Below the pieces are notes generated by a model. That model was not told the origin of the DNA. It was given only the letters and a program-made list of their open reading frames with translations, and did not search any database. From contig JAKOGI010000825.1 of the NCBI GenBank assembly GCA_029747015.1, forward strand, positions 1 to 64,000: a stretch of 64,000 nucleotides of DNA, in the 5' to 3' direction. Position numbers and translations under genes: made by a program. The stretch is from Carnegiea gigantea (lineage: Eukaryota; Streptophyta; Magnoliopsida; Caryophyllales; Cactaceae). Position 1 is the stretch's first letter. The number at the start of each line of letters is the position of its first letter. Positions 11,245 through 23,170 of the stretch are shown here, in pieces.

Positions 11245-12818
11245 ATGGCATTTAATGTCGTTCGAGGTTTGTTGCTATTGATGCAATGCTATATGAGACT
11301 ACATGATAAGTATCATGTGACATGTGGTAGTTTTTCCTAGAAAATTCTAGAGTTGTACTACATTAGCCATTATGCTTGTTGCTGTTGCTATTTTACTATA
11401 TCATGATTATTGTACACGGCCCTGCCTCCATTCTAGATGCCTTGTTGTTGAGTCGTTATGCTACCATTCTGCGTATTATCATTACTATGCTTCGAACCCA
11501 ATATCAATGCTTGCATATCTATGAGCATAACCATTTATTTGTATGTATCTATGACTTAAGAGAAGATCAGTTTCAAATGGGGACCCTAGGGAAGGTCTCC
11601 CCACCATCAAGACTATCACGATTATCTTGTCAGCTTGTCTTTTAACTACGCATACGAGTCGGAAATCACCGACTTTGCTAAGTATAATTGTCGAGTTATT
11701 TACGTAGGAGCTCTAAGCAAATACTTAGTGGACTTCCTTCCTAACGAAAACTACAAGTTTCCTGGAGGTGATGCCCAGGTGAAACCACCCTACCTTGGTA
11801 GTTGAACTCCCATGGAATGATAGTTAACCTATAGAGAGCCATTGCTAGGTATGCGGGCTGTGTACAAAATCTATCATAACCAAGAAACCATGTATTCACC
11901 TCCCTTAAACAACTTATGTTCGAACCTATGCCGGACTTTTACCACCTATCGACTTCCATTCTTGCCTTGGCATTTTCTTTGCAAATTGTTCCTATCAACA
12001 CGTTACGCTGGTTCATGTTACTTGTGATTCTTAATCTTTGATGTGCTGTATTGTTGACTCTACGTGATGTCAATGTGATTTCGGGTGCTACTTCAAGTTC
12101 CATCTTTTGTCGATGTGATGTATTATGATGTCTCCACTACTTTAGTGTGATGTGGTAGCTTCTTGGTTGATTGATTTAACCTTAGAGTGATTTGATATCT
12201 TCATACTTTTGAATGAACCTTGCTAAGTTAACAACCTTCATATGACCTTGGCATGTCCTGTATAAGTTGTCATGAATGAAAGGACTAAAGTCAGCTGAGG
12301 TTGATGTATAAACATATGAATGTCGATTGCATATGTTTTCCTCTTATAAATTGCTTGTTATATATGTGTTAGATAGGTTCATGTTGCTTATGATTCCTGG
12401 GATTAAGAATGCTGAGTTGTTGATTCTATGCGATGTCATTGTACTAAAGTGATGCTACGTGATGCTATGAGATGCCTTTATTACTGTAGTATGTTATAGG
12501 AGTCTCTAAGTTAACCGTTTTGATCCTAAAAGTGATTTGAATTCATGTTTTAGAATGAAACTACCTGTATATGACCTTGATTTGTTATGGCTTAGTTGTT
12601 ACACCTTTAGATGTCGATTCATAGCGATGCATATGCATAGAATTATTGGCCACGATGCGAATAGTGTTTAGATAATTAAAGGTTTGTGTCTCTTTCAAAA
12701 TAACCTTAATATGGTTTTCTACACCAAATCATTTGCCCCTCTTCCATGCGATTTCCCTCGGCACCTAAATAGACTGAGTAGACACTCGAAGAGGATTGAC
12801 TAGGAGGAGATTGGATAC
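11245..12818. other. Unassigned spacer between E1 and the F2 array
   Basis: No coding region, LTR end or known family is recognised. The only structure seen is a degenerate tandem duplication: the sequence from about 12010 (GGTTCATGTTACTT) recurs from about 12376 (GGTTCATGTTGCTT), with shared blocks such as GTGATTTGA and ATGTCGATT in the same order. With the F2 array removed, this stretch would be continuous with 53894 onward, so it may be the internal region of the element whose LTR starts at 54056. Confidence 0.5.
12010..12650. repeat. Degenerate tandem repeat, period about 366 bp
   Basis: Two diverged units starting at 12010 and 12376. Shared order: GGTTCATGTT, TGATTC, GTTGACTCTACGTGATGTCA / GTTGATTCTATGCGATGTCA, GTGATTTGA, TATGACCTTG, GATGTCGATT. 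The units are well diverged with indels. Confidence 0.55.
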
Positions 12819-14117
12819 TGTTCAACCTGAAATTATGATATTTTATGCCTTTTCTACCTAATAATTGCTCGAAATAAATTATTAATTCAGGATTTTAATA
12901 TTGTTTTATTTTATTTGTAGGAATTTGATAAATTTGAAGAATAAATTAATTGATTGGAAAAAAAAGAAAATTGAATCAAAAGGGGGTTGGATCACAGCAG
13001 GCATTGGATCAAGATTAAGAGAAGGAAAAAGAACCCTACCAGTGGCCTAGCCTAAGCGTCTCTCGAACCAGCATGTGAAGGTCCAGTTTGTCCCTCCATC
13101 TCTAGCCTGTTTTCCCACTTAACTGATCATGTGCACGACACGTGCTAAGCCAGCCCTTCCAACCTTTCCCCTTCTTCTTTATTACCCCTCTGCTTCTTTC
13201 GTTCCCAGCACCCAGCCGAGACCTCAAGACCGAAGCTTGCTACTCCACGACTCCTCATCTTCCATGATATTTCTCTCTCTCATCCTTCATTATCCGTCAT
13301 CAACGTCGTCATTAATTGGGCGGTTACTGAGAGCAAGTTATGGGGGCACCTTCAAGGCCTTTAAATGGGGACCAGAAAAGAGAGCATCGGAGGGGGGTTA
13401 GGCAGTAGAGATTTTCGTTTAGCGTTTTGTCCTTCTCCAATTTCGTAGCTTGGGATTCCAGATTCAATTCTGGCTTTTATGTCATTTCGATTTAGTTGAA
13501 TTTGAGTAGTTCATTTTTTATTTTTCGTTCTTCATTTCTTCAAGGTCTACATCTCGCTCTTCAATTGGTGTAATTGAAAAGGCTTCTGCTCTATTCAGAT
13601 TCGAATGAAACTCTGAGCTTGCTATAAAAATTACAATCGGTTGTTCATAATTTCTTTAGCTTTGAGAAATGGAAATTCTGGGTTCTCCCATCCCCTATTT
13701 TGGCTTCTATTTTCCCTTTAGATTCATGATGTTTGGGCCTGAATTTTGGTCACTGCAAGTCGCAATCTTCTCGTTCCGGCATTTGGTTGTGGTATTGTGA
13801 TGGAACCCGATTGTGCTTTGGTAACTTTAATTCAGCTCCCATCTCTGCTGTGCTGTTTCGTTTCAGTTCTGGGAGTGTTGTATTCCAGATTCTGTGATAT
13901 TGTGCTCGTATTATAATGCAGGTTGAATTTATTCTGTCTTGTGGCTTTTAGTTTGGGCAAATCACGTAGCTAGTTTTAAGCTAATGGTTCACTTTCATTT
14001 GTTTAAATGAAACAAGTTAATTTAGGTTATTTATAATCTAATTTCATAGTCAATCCCTAAGGACGATATCTGTAAACGCTACAACGATAAACCATACGCT
14101 TGCGGGAAATTACAAGA
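12819..14117 (+). repeat. F2 LTR1
   Basis: Starts TGTTCAACCTG and ends ATTACAAGA just before the primer-site spacer AGTTTT. The end is set by comparison with LTR5, which ends ATTATAATA before the GATAC duplication; an end at ...TTACA, three bases earlier, would fit the TG..CA rule better. A TTTAAAT box at about 13360-13366, conserved in other copies, is a possible core promoter. Shares AAGCCAGCCC (near 13147) with LTR5 only. Confidence 0.88.
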
Positions 14118-14123
14118 AGTTTT

Positions 14124-14141
14124 TGGTGCCGTTGATGGGGA
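14124..14141 (+). other. F2-A primer-binding site (tRNA-Asp)
   Basis: Reads TGGTGCCGTTGATGGGGA against TGGCGCCGTTGCCGGGGA, the complement of the 3' end of plant tRNA-Asp; three mismatches. Confidence 0.82.
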
Positions 14142-14981
14142 TGACGTTGTGAAATTAGGTTGCGCAGTCGAGTCGTAATTTAGTTGTTTGAGTCGTTTTC
14201 ATTTTCATATTCTTGATTTTAGTTTAGATTTTATCATTTTTATGATTTAAGTCCGATTTTTATTTTGTTTTTTGTTTAGTGTTAATTTAGTTTTTATGCG
14301 TCTTGCTTATTTCCCTGCTAAAAAACAAAACAATTCTAATTGGTTTAGTTTTTGTGTAGAAAAAAAAATAAGAGCAACGTCAGAAAAGCAAAAAAGAATA
14401 AACCAGTGCAGTTTATTTCCCATTTCCAAAATCTGTTTCAAGTATTTAGGGCACTTCTGAGGTGAATTTGTCTGTTCTGAGGTGTAGATTTTTCTGTGAT
14501 TTTTGGAATTAATTTCCTGTTTACATTTTTCTGCACTGTTTGGGAACAGAAAAAAATCAGAAAAAATATATTTATGTTCTCTGTGATAGTGTTGAATTTC
14601 TTGTATATAGGTTTCTCATTTTAGACTTTTATTTTTAGCTTTAATTTTGTTTTAAGTTTTTTATTTAAGAAAATAATGTGCATACTTCGTGTGTGTGCTT
14701 CTTTTCTATTTTTTGTATTAGGTTACTTTTTTCATGTTTGAGTCTTTTTGGTCTTTCTTTTCTTTTGTTCATATGGTTTTCCTTTTATTAGTTTATTTTG
14801 TTAACTTAATTATTTGGGTGTCTTGTTTTAGTTTTAGTCATTAGTTTATAAAGTCATTGTTTTTCCGTTTACTTTTTCTTTCAATAATAGGAAAACAATA
14901 TTCAAAAAAAAGGTCAAAAATTTGAAAATCAAAAAAAAAAGTTACAAAATTCTTAAAATGGAAAAAAAAGGGGATTCAAGA
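14142..14981 (+). other. F2-A leader, no gene seen
   Basis: AT-rich untranslated leader between primer site and gag, with T-rich runs and an A-rich stretch just before the gag start. It aligns with 44104-45000 of copy D and, inverted, with 18946-19719 of copy B. The short ORFs in it are not conserved. Confidence 0.7.
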
Positions 14982-16345
14982 ATGCCAGTTCCTCCCACAA
15001 TTTAAGCATGAACCTTTTTAGAGTTATTTATCGAGACTTAATGATTATCGTGCTCAATTGAATCAAAATTTTGAAAAATGGAAAATTTGTGAGATCATCA
15101 CTATGGGTCTATATTCTGCGTCTAGGGGTTATGTTGAGTCTATTTGCCCTGGAGATTTAATAAGATTGTTATCTAAAACTCAAGATGAGGTATGGGAATT
15201 CTTTGAAAAATTTGTTTGGGATACCTATGCATTTGAATAAGCTAAAAAGAATTTTAGATATCCAACTCATGGCGAGACTGTTTTTCATGTTAATCCTTAC
15301 CATCAGGACTACTTTGTGCACTCATGTGCCCCATTTCAGTCTTATGTGTCTCCTGTTTTGTGTTAATACTGTGAGTCTTTGGACCATGCAGCTCATACTT
15401 GTCCATATCATGATTATGTTGATGCTACCTGTGCAAGTGTTGGAAAGAAGATTAATGAAATCATTGATAAAAAGCTAGAGAACATGAAAGAGAGAATTGC
15501 TAAATATTCTCACTGTTTTAATCGTAGTAGGGATAATTATAGTGAGCTCGACTCTAGTTTAGGGTCCCCTAAACTTGAAGTTAGTTTCTATGATGATTTT
15601 GAATCCTCTTACCAATCTAGGTCCAATTTGCAAGATGTTATGCCTTTGCCTCACTTAGAGTAAGAGAGTAACCTCCCTATGTCTTTATCATAAGACCTTG
15701 CACCCACACTAGCTCACCCATGGAGATCATTGATGATGTTCTAGTTTTTATCGACCCACCCCCCCTTTTAATCACTCTTGTGAGTTTGAGATCGGTGATG
15801 ACCTTGAGACTCGTCGTGAGTTAGATCTGAGCATCACTACTTACAATGAGCATCATGAGATAGATGAGTCAGAAACTATGTCTTTATAGGAGTCATGCGA
15901 GGAGGTAATTGAGCCCACTAAATTGGAATTTAATTATGATATCCTTTGTTTAGAATATGAATCTTTTTCATGTGGGTTTGATACCAATGAAAGTTTTGAT
16001 AAGGGTTTCTGTGCTGAATATGAATCTTTTTCTTTTGATCCTGTCCCAGCTGACCTCCTTTTTGAATATTGCAAGTCTAAAATTGTCAAGTCTGATAATG
16101 TTGTCATTGAGAATTTCGATTTAGATTAGACTCATGCGCATTTTGGACTTAACAGACTTGTGAACTTTGCACCCACTATTTTGCCTAGAGTGCTCATTCA
16201 TGACAATCCCATTTCGAGGCCGATGACATTTTTACTGCCTAATTATGAGGACATCTATCTGATTTCTAATTGGTCCCAACAGTTTGATAAATTGAAGCAG
16301 GCCCTTACTTGTGCTGCATTGATGTTATGGATGTACTCTATTTGG
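14982..16345 (+). pseudogene. F2-A gag (broken)
   Basis: The ATG at 14982 is the conserved family start, but this copy has lost a few bases right after it, changing frame. Recognisable segments: SRGYVESICPGDL and LLSKTQDEVWEFFEKF (near 15118-15215), a Gag capsid-like helical region; a CCHC knuckle YCESLDHAAHTC near 15369-15402; a coiled segment IDKKLENMKERIAKYSHC; and a C-terminal extension (15923-16345) rich in Glu, Asp, Tyr and Phe. The frame changes at least twice and is closed by a TAG at about 16126, shared with copies B and C. Family role: RNA binding and particle formation for a non-autonomous element. Confidence 0.78.
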
Positions 16346-17806
16346 CATCAACTCTTTTGTGTTTCATGGTCTTTATTTTATAAAGAGTTGTGCTTGCTTG
16401 TTTGACAAGCTACTTTGTGCACTAATGGGGTTTGAGTTGAGTAGCACTTTTCAGCTTGACATGGAGTGGCTTATGCTCTATAAATTCCTTGATTGTCAGG
16501 AAGGCTATAGCTTAGGTGCACTTCTGCACCTGATTTGGTATAAACATTCCTCTTTATCTCCTCTTTTTGTTTTGTTTTTATTTGTATATATTTGTTGCTT
16601 TGTTCTATTTTTGAGTTTTAGATTCTTGCCCTTTTTCTTTCTTTTTGGGACATAGTTTTCTTTTTATATATTTGTTTTTCTTTTTAGTTTTTTCTTTTAT
16701 GTTTCTTTTCACTCGCATGAGGACATTGTGAGATTTAGGTGTCGGGGTGGGAAAACTTACCCAAAAAAAAAAATCCGAAATTAAAACACTGAAAAAAATT
16801 TAAAACTTTTAAAATCCAAAAAGATTTTTGTTTTGTTTTTAAGGAGGCTTTGTACTATTCTGATCAACTTCAATCCCCTGTACTTTGACTTTTAGCTTGT
16901 ATGTAAGCGTGATGTGCATGATAGATCTCTGTCTTCAGGGTGTCATTCTAATCCCTAATTCTAACCCCAATTGCTCATTATCGATGTGTAATCCAATCCT
17001 TATTTATACCACCATCATTATCTTAAGGTCTTAGTCTTCCATGACTGGCTCTCACACTTGTCTTTGACATGATTACTTTGGTCTTTGTTTGTATTCTTAA
17101 AAAAAATTCAAAAGAAATAAAAAATGAAAACAAAAGAGAAAGGAAAAAAAGGGAATGAAATAAGATTAGGAATTACAAGTATCCCTTTCAGGCATACGCT
17201 ACTGGGAGTTACCGTTTGAGGCATATGCTACTGGGCTTTACCCTTTGAAACAATACTACTATTGGGAAAGCTTGCTTCCTATGCTAATAAGTCAATAATA
17301 AAGTTTGTGTCAGTCAAGTGGAATTGAGTTTGATTCTAGTAAACCTAAGCCCTAGGATGATGATGCACTTGCACACAGGCACTGGGATGGACTCAAAGTT
17401 TTGATATACAATGGGGTGAAAAGTTAGTGCTTTAATGTCATCCATGGGGTAGAGAGCCTTGTTGAGTACATTCTATTTATATGCAGGCCAATATCTTGGC
17501 TACATGGGTGATTTGGTTAGTTAGAATGTGCACAAGCTTCTCCCTTGTATATTTATCTTTGTAAATCCCAATTGTTTTTCTATTTGTGTCTCTCTTATCC
17601 TTTTTCAATTTATGTCTTTAAAGATTTAGTTGATATATCTTCTGCAAACCCTCACGATATCTACCTCGTCCACTAGGGGTAACCTAGGGGTTTAAAGGGC
17701 TTGTTGCACATGCTAAGTGTAATCATGATTCCCACGAAAGTGAGTTAGGATTTTTTTTTCTTTTCTAGGATTTTTAGTTTAGATTTACTCGATGACGAGC
17801 AAAACT
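16346..17806 (+). other. F2-A 3' untranslated region, no pol
   Basis: Runs from the gag end to the polypurine tract. Contains a strongly T-rich stretch (about 16545-16700), then A-rich runs, and short conserved blocks also found in copies B and D. No protease, RT, RNase H or integrase motif is visible on either strand. Confidence 0.75.
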
Positions 17807-17822
17807 TAGGTGCAAGGGTATT
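17807..17822 (+). other. F2-A polypurine tract
   Basis: TTAGGTGCAAGGGTATT, directly before the LTR2 start TGTTCAACC. The other copies have GTGTGGGGG here, so this copy is mutated. Confidence 0.75.
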
Positions 17823-18190
17823 TGTTCAACCTGAAATTATAATATTTTATATCCTTTTATTATCTAATAATTGCCCGAAATAAATTATTAATTTAGGATT
17901 TTAATATTATTTTACTTATTTTGTAGGGATTTGAGAAATTTGAAGAATAAATTAATTGCTTGAAAAAAATAAAGAAAGTTGAATTAAAAGGGGGTTGGAT
18001 CATAATAGGCATTGGGTCCATATTAAGAGAAGGAAAAAGAACCCAATTAGCGGCCCAGCAAAGCGTCTCTCGGACCAGCATGTGAAGGCCCAGTGATTCC
18101 CTCCATCTTTAGCCTGTTTTCTCACTTAACTGATCATGTGCACGACACGTGCCAGGCCATGCCCCGCCAAGCTTTCCGCTCCTTCTTCTT
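17823..18190 (+). repeat. F2 LTR2, 5' part (cut by inversion)
   Basis: Matches LTR1 from its start through TTCTTCTTTATTGCC, then changes abruptly to minus-strand gag. The missing remainder is present in reverse orientation at 19744-20672. Confidence 0.85.
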
Positions 18191-18945
18191 TATTGCCTTC
18201 CATGGGTGAGATTGTGTGGGGTGCAAGGTCTTGTGATAGAGACATAGGGAGGTTACTCTTTTGCTTTAAGCAAAGCAAAGGCATAGCATCTTGTAAATTG
18301 GACCTAGATTGATAAGAGGGCTCAAAATCATCATGGAGGCTAACTTCAAGTTTAGGGGATCCCAAATTAGATTCAGGCTCACTATAATTCTCCCTACTAC
18401 GATTGAAATAGTAAAAATATTTAGCAATTCTCTCTTTCATGTTCTCTATCATTTTATCAGTCATTTCATTGATCTTCTTTTCAACCCTTGCACAGGTAGC
18501 ATCAACATGATTAAGACATGGACAAGCATGAGCATCATGATCAGAAGACTCATAGTATTCACACAAAACATGAGACATATAAGACTAAAATGGGGCACAT
18601 AAGTGCATAATGTAGTCCTGATAGAAGGATTAACATGAAAAACAGTCTCGCCATGAGTTGATATCTAAAATTATTTTTAGCTTGTTTAAACGCATAGGCA
18701 TCCTAAGCCAATTGTTCAAAGAATTCCCATACCTCATCTTGAGTTTTAGATAACAAACCTATTAAACCTCCAGGGCAAATAGACTCAACATAACTCCTAA
18801 ATGTAGAATTTAGACCCACAGTGATGACCTCACAAATTTTGCATTTTTTAAAACTTTGATTCAATTGAGCACGACAATCATTAAGTCTTCATAAATAATT
18901 CCAAAAAGGTTGATGCTCGAATTGTGGGAAATTGAAAACTGGCAT
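18191..18945 (-). pseudogene. F2-B gag, N-terminal half (inverted)
   Basis: The family ATG lies at 18945-18943 on the minus strand. A 150-codon open part (18126-18578, whose tail is LTR-derived) includes a knuckle-like YYESSDHDAHACPC, in which the second Cys of the CCHC knuckle is Tyr, then KKINEMTDKMIENMKERIAK. Upstream parts are interrupted by stops. The gag reading is broken at the inversion point after the ISPME segment; the C-terminal half continues in plus orientation at 20673. Confidence 0.78.
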
Positions 18946-19719
18946 TCTTGAATCCCCCTTTTTTTCCATTTTAAGAATTTTTAACTTTTTTTTGGATTTA
19001 CAAATTTTTGCCCTTTTTTAAATATTGTTTTCCTATTATTGGAAGTAAAAGTAAAAGGAAAAACAATGACTCTATAAGCTAATGACTAAAACTAAAACAA
19101 GACACCTAAATAATTAAGTCAACAAAATAAACTAACAAAAAGAAAACCATATGACCAAAAGAAAAGAAAGACCAAAAAAGACACAAACATCAGAAAGTAA
19201 CCTAATACGAAAAATAGAAAAGAAGCACATACACAAAGCATGTATACTATTTTCTTCAATCAAAAACCTAAAATAAAATTAAAGATAAAAATAAAAGTCC
19301 TAAAATTAGAACTCTATCTATAGGAAATTCAACACTATCATAGGGAACATAAATATATTTTTTTGATTTTTTTTGGTTCCCAAACAGTGCCAAAAAAATG
19401 CAAACAGAAAATTAATTCCAAAAATCATGAAAAATCTACACAATTCTAAAAATTCCAAAAAAACTCACACAAACTCTAAAAATCATGGGAAGTCTACGAA
19501 ACATATCAGAACAGACAAATTCACCCCAGAAGTACCCCAAATACTTGAAACAAATTCTGGAAATGGGAAATAAACTGTCCTGGTTTATTCTTTTTTGCTT
19601 TTCTGATGTTGCTCTTGTTTTTTTTCTGCACAAAAACTAAACCAATTAGAATATGAAAACGAAAACGACCCAAAAAACTAAATTAAGACACGACTACACA
19701 TCGTAATATCACAACGCCA

Positions 19720-19737
19720 TCCCTGACAACGGCGCTA
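19720..19737 (-). other. F2-B primer-binding site (tRNA-Asp, inverted)
   Basis: Minus-strand TAGCGCCGTTGTCAGGGA, three mismatches to the tRNA-Asp complement. Confidence 0.78.
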
Positions 19738-19743
19738 AAAACT

Positions 19744-20672
19744 TCTTGTAATTTCCCACAAGCGTACGATTTATTGTTGTAGCGTTTACAGATGTCCTCC
19801 TCTGGGATGGAGTATGAAATTAGATTACAAACAACCTAAATTAACTTGTTTCAACTAAACAAATGAAAGTGAACAATTAGCTTAAAACTAACTACGTGAC
19901 TTGCCCAAACTAAGGGCCACAAGACATAATAGATTCAACCTGCATTATAATACGAGAACAATATCACATAATCTGGAATACAACACTCCCAGAACTGAAA
20001 CGAAACAACACAGCAGAGATGGGAGCTGAATCAAAGCTACCAAAAGCACAATCAGGTACCAGCACAATACCATAACCAAATGCCGGAATGAGAAGATTGC
20101 GACTTGCGGTGACCAAAATTCAGGGCTAAACATCACGAATCTGAAGGCAAAATAGAAGCCAAAATAGGGGATGGGACAGCCCGAAATTTCTATATCTCAA
20201 AAACTAAAGATATTATGAACAACCGGTTGCAATTTCTATAGCAAGCTCAGAGTTTCATTCGAAGCTGAAACAGAGCAGAAGCCAGAATCCAATTAGACCA
20301 ATTGAAGAGTAAGGTCTAGAACTTGAAGAAATGAAGAACGAAAAAAAAAAATTGAACTACTCGAATTCAACTAAATCGAAAAGACAAGAAAGCCACAATT
20401 GAATCTGGAATCCCAAGCTACGAAATTGAAGAAGGACAAAAAACTAAACGAAAATCCCTACTCCGTCACCCCCCTCCGACGCTCTATTTTTCAGCCCCTA
20501 TTTGAAGGCCCTGAAGACGCCCCCATAACTTGCTCTCAGTAACTGCCCAATTGATGACGACATTGATGACGGATAATGAAGGATGAGAGAGAGAAATGCC
20601 ATGGTAGATGAGGAGACGTGGAGTAGTAAGCTTCGGTCTCTGGGTCTCGGCTGGGTGTTGGGAACGAAAGAA
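19744..20672 (-). repeat. F2 LTR2, 3' part (inverted)
   Basis: The reverse complement matches LTR1 from the CTTCTTTCGTTCCCA block to the LTR end. Together with 17823-18190 it makes a full LTR of about 1.29 kb. Confidence 0.85.
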
Positions 20673-21290
20673 GATGTCCTAGTTTTTGCCGACCCACCCA
20701 CCCCTTTTAAATAGTCTTGCGAGTTTGAGGTGGGTGACAACCTTGAGACTCCTCATGAGTTAGATCTGAGCATCACTACTTACAATGAGCATCATGAGAT
20801 AGATGAGTTAGAAACTATGTCTTTACAGGGGTCATGCGAAGAGATGATTGAGCCCACTAAATTGGAATTTAATTATGATATTCTTTTTGTAGAATATGAA
20901 TCTTTTTTATGTGGGTTTGATATTGATGAAAGTGTTGATGAGGGTTTCTGTGCATAATATGAATCTTTTTCTTTTGACCCTGTCCAAGCTGATCTCCTTG
21001 TTGAATATTGCAAGTCTAAAATTATCGAGTCTGATAATGTCTTCATTGAGAATTTTGATTTAGATTAGACTCATATGCATATTGGACTTAACAGACTTGT
21101 GAACTTTGCACCCACTATTTTGGCTAGAGTGCTCATTCATGACGATCCCATTTCTAGGCCGATGACATATTTACTAGCTAATGATGAGTACATCCATCTG
21201 ATTTCTAATTGGGCCCAACAGTTTGACAAATTAAAGCGAGCCCTTACTTGTGCTGCAATGATGTTATGGATGTACTCTATTTGGCATTAA
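20673..21290 (+). pseudogene. F2-B gag, C-terminal half
   Basis: Picks up at DVLVFADPPTPF right after the inversion point and continues through VGDNLETPHELDLSITTYNE, EYESFLCGFDIDESVDEGFCA and NFAPTILARVLIHDDPISRP to the family end WMYSIWH. Stops: TAA after GFCA (near 20955), shared with copy C, and TAG after NFDLD (near 21066), shared with A and C. This is the unrecognised C-terminal extension of the F2 Gag. Confidence 0.75.
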
Positions 21291-22739
21291 CTTATTCATG
21301 TTCATGGTCTTTATTTTATAGAGAGTTGTGCTTGCTTGTTTGATAAGCTACTTTGTGCACTAATGGGATTTGAGTTGAGTAGCACTTTTCAGCTTAATAT
21401 GGAGTGGCTGATGCTCCATAAATTCCTTAATCGTCAGGAAGGCTATGCACTTCTGCACCTGACATGGTACAAACGTTCCTCCTTATCTCCTCTTTTTATT
21501 CTGTTTTTGTTTATATATATTTGTTGCTTTGTTTTATTTTTATTATTTTCTTTTAGAGTTTTAGATTCCTACCCTTTTTCTTTCTTTTTGGGTCTTAGTT
21601 TTCTTTTTGTATATTTATTTTTCTTTTTAATTTTTTCTTTTATTTTTCTTTTCACTCCCAATGAGGATATTGTGAGATTTAGGTGTGGGGGTCGGAAAAC
21701 TTATAAAAAAATCTGAAATTAAAAAACTGAAAAAAATTTAAAAACTTTGAAAATCCAAAAAGATTTTTGTTTTGTTTTTAGGGAGGCTTTGTACTATTCT
21801 GATCAGCTTAAATCCCGTGTGTTTTGACTTTTAGCTTCTATGTAAGCATGATGTGTATGATAGATCTCTGTCTTCAGTGTGTCATTTTAAGCCCTAATTC
21901 TAACCCTAATTATTCATTATCGATGCGTAATCCAATCCTTATTTATACCATCATCATTATGTTAAGGTCTTAGTCTTCCATGATTAACTCTCCCACATGT
22001 CTTTGACACGATTTCTTTGGTTTTTATTTGCATTGTAAAAAAGATCAAAAGAAATAAGAAATGAAAATGAAAACAAAAGGAAAAAAAAAGGAAATGAAAC
22101 AATATTAGGAATGATAAGTATTCCTTTGAGGCATGCACTAATGGGTGTTACCATTTGAGGCATGTGCTACTGACCATTACCCTTTGAGGCAATACTGCTA
22201 CTGGAAAATCTTCCTTCCTATGTTAATAAGTCAATAATGAATTTTATGTCAGTCAGGTGGAATTGAGTTTGATTATGGTAAACCTAAGCCTTAGGATGAT
22301 GATGCATTTGCACACGAGCACTGGAATGGATTCAAAGTTTTGATGTACAGTGGGGCGAAAAGTAGTGCTTTGATGTCATCCACCGGGTAAAGAGCTTTGA
22401 TGAGTACATTTTGTTTATATGCAGGCCAATATCTTTGCTACATGGGTGATTTAGTTAGTTAGAACGTACACAAGCTTCTCCTTTGTATATTTATGTTCGT
22501 AAATCCAAATTGTTTTTCTATTTCTGTCTTTCTTGTCCTTTTTCGATTTATGTATTTAAAGATTTTGTTGGTATATTTTCTGCAAATCCTCACGAGATCT
22601 ACCTCATCCACTAGGGGTAACTTAGGGGTTTAAAGGGCTTGTTGCACATGTTAAGTACAACCGTGATTTCTATGAAAATGAGTTAGGATTTTATATTTCT
22701 TTTTTAGGATTTTTAGTTTTGTTTTGCTCGAGGACGAGC
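21291..22739 (+). other. F2-B 3' untranslated region, no pol
   Basis: Same layout as copy A: a T-rich stretch (about 21480-21660), a GATATTGTGAGATTTAGGTG block, A-rich runs, and the approach to the polypurine tract. No coding motif is seen. Confidence 0.7.
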
Positions 22740-22761
22740 AAAACTTAGGTGTGGGGGTATT
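22740..22761 (+). other. F2-B polypurine tract
   Basis: AAAACTTAGGTGTGGGGGTATT, directly before LTR3. Confidence 0.85.
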
Positions 22762-22997
22762 TGTTCAACATGAAATTACGATATTTTATATCCTTTTATT
22801 ATCTAATAATTCTCGAAATGAATAATTAATTTAGGATTTTAATATTGTTTTACTTGTTTTGTAGGAATTTGAGAAATTTGAAGAATAAATTAATTGCTTT
22901 AAAAAAAAAAGTTGAATCAAAAGGGGTTGGATCATAACAGGCATTGGATCAAGATTAAGAGAAAGAAAAAGAACCTAACTAGTGGCCCAGCCCAAGC
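22762..22997 (+). repeat. F2 LTR3, 5' part (split by CACTA element)
   Basis: Begins TGTTCAACATG and matches LTR1 up to CCCAGCCCAAGC, where the CACTA terminus begins. The LTR resumes at 31784 with TCTCTCGGAC. Confidence 0.88.
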
Positions 22998-23170
22998 CAC
23001 TACTAGAAACTGCATTTTTAACGACCAAACATAAAAATTATCGTTAAATATTATTAATAACGACGAAAATATTTTTTTTGTTTAATTTCATCAAAAAGAC
23101 ATTTTTAGACAAGGAACAAACAAATAAGTCGTTATTTTTTTATAGTGTTCGTCGTTATTGTTAATAGAAG
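22998..23170 (+). repeat. CACTA left terminus and subterminal repeats
   Basis: The terminus CACTACTAGAAAC is followed by repeated AACGAC-type motifs in both orientations (TTAACGACC near 23018, ATCGTTAA near 23039, ATAACGACG near 23056, GTCGTTATT near 23132, GTCGTTATT near 23152). In other CACTA elements such subterminal repeats bind an element-encoded protein; here that role is inferred. Confidence 0.78.

Larger units (their letters stand above)
18191..20672 (-). other. Inverted segment spanning LTR2, primer site and gag of copy B
   Basis: From about 18191 to 20672 the sequence is the reverse complement of the order found in copies A and D: gag middle, gag start, leader, primer site, then the 3' two-thirds of an LTR. 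Plus-strand LTR lies to its left and plus-strand gag C-terminus to its right. Turning it over restores a continuous LTR2 followed by copy B, apart from about ten bases of gag. Both breakpoints are placed to within about 5 bases. Confidence 0.85.

Noticed and set aside
13129..13401. ORF recurring in F2 LTRs (also near 31867, 43109 and, inverted, 20498-20740)
   Set aside because: Recurs because the LTRs are copies of each other; length and ends vary, LTR5 does not preserve it, and no domain is seen. Treated as LTR sequence.
21336..21716. 126-codon Phe/Leu-rich ORF after gag B that looks like a membrane protein
   Set aside because: Comes from the T-rich 3' untranslated region; its frame is not kept in copies A and D.
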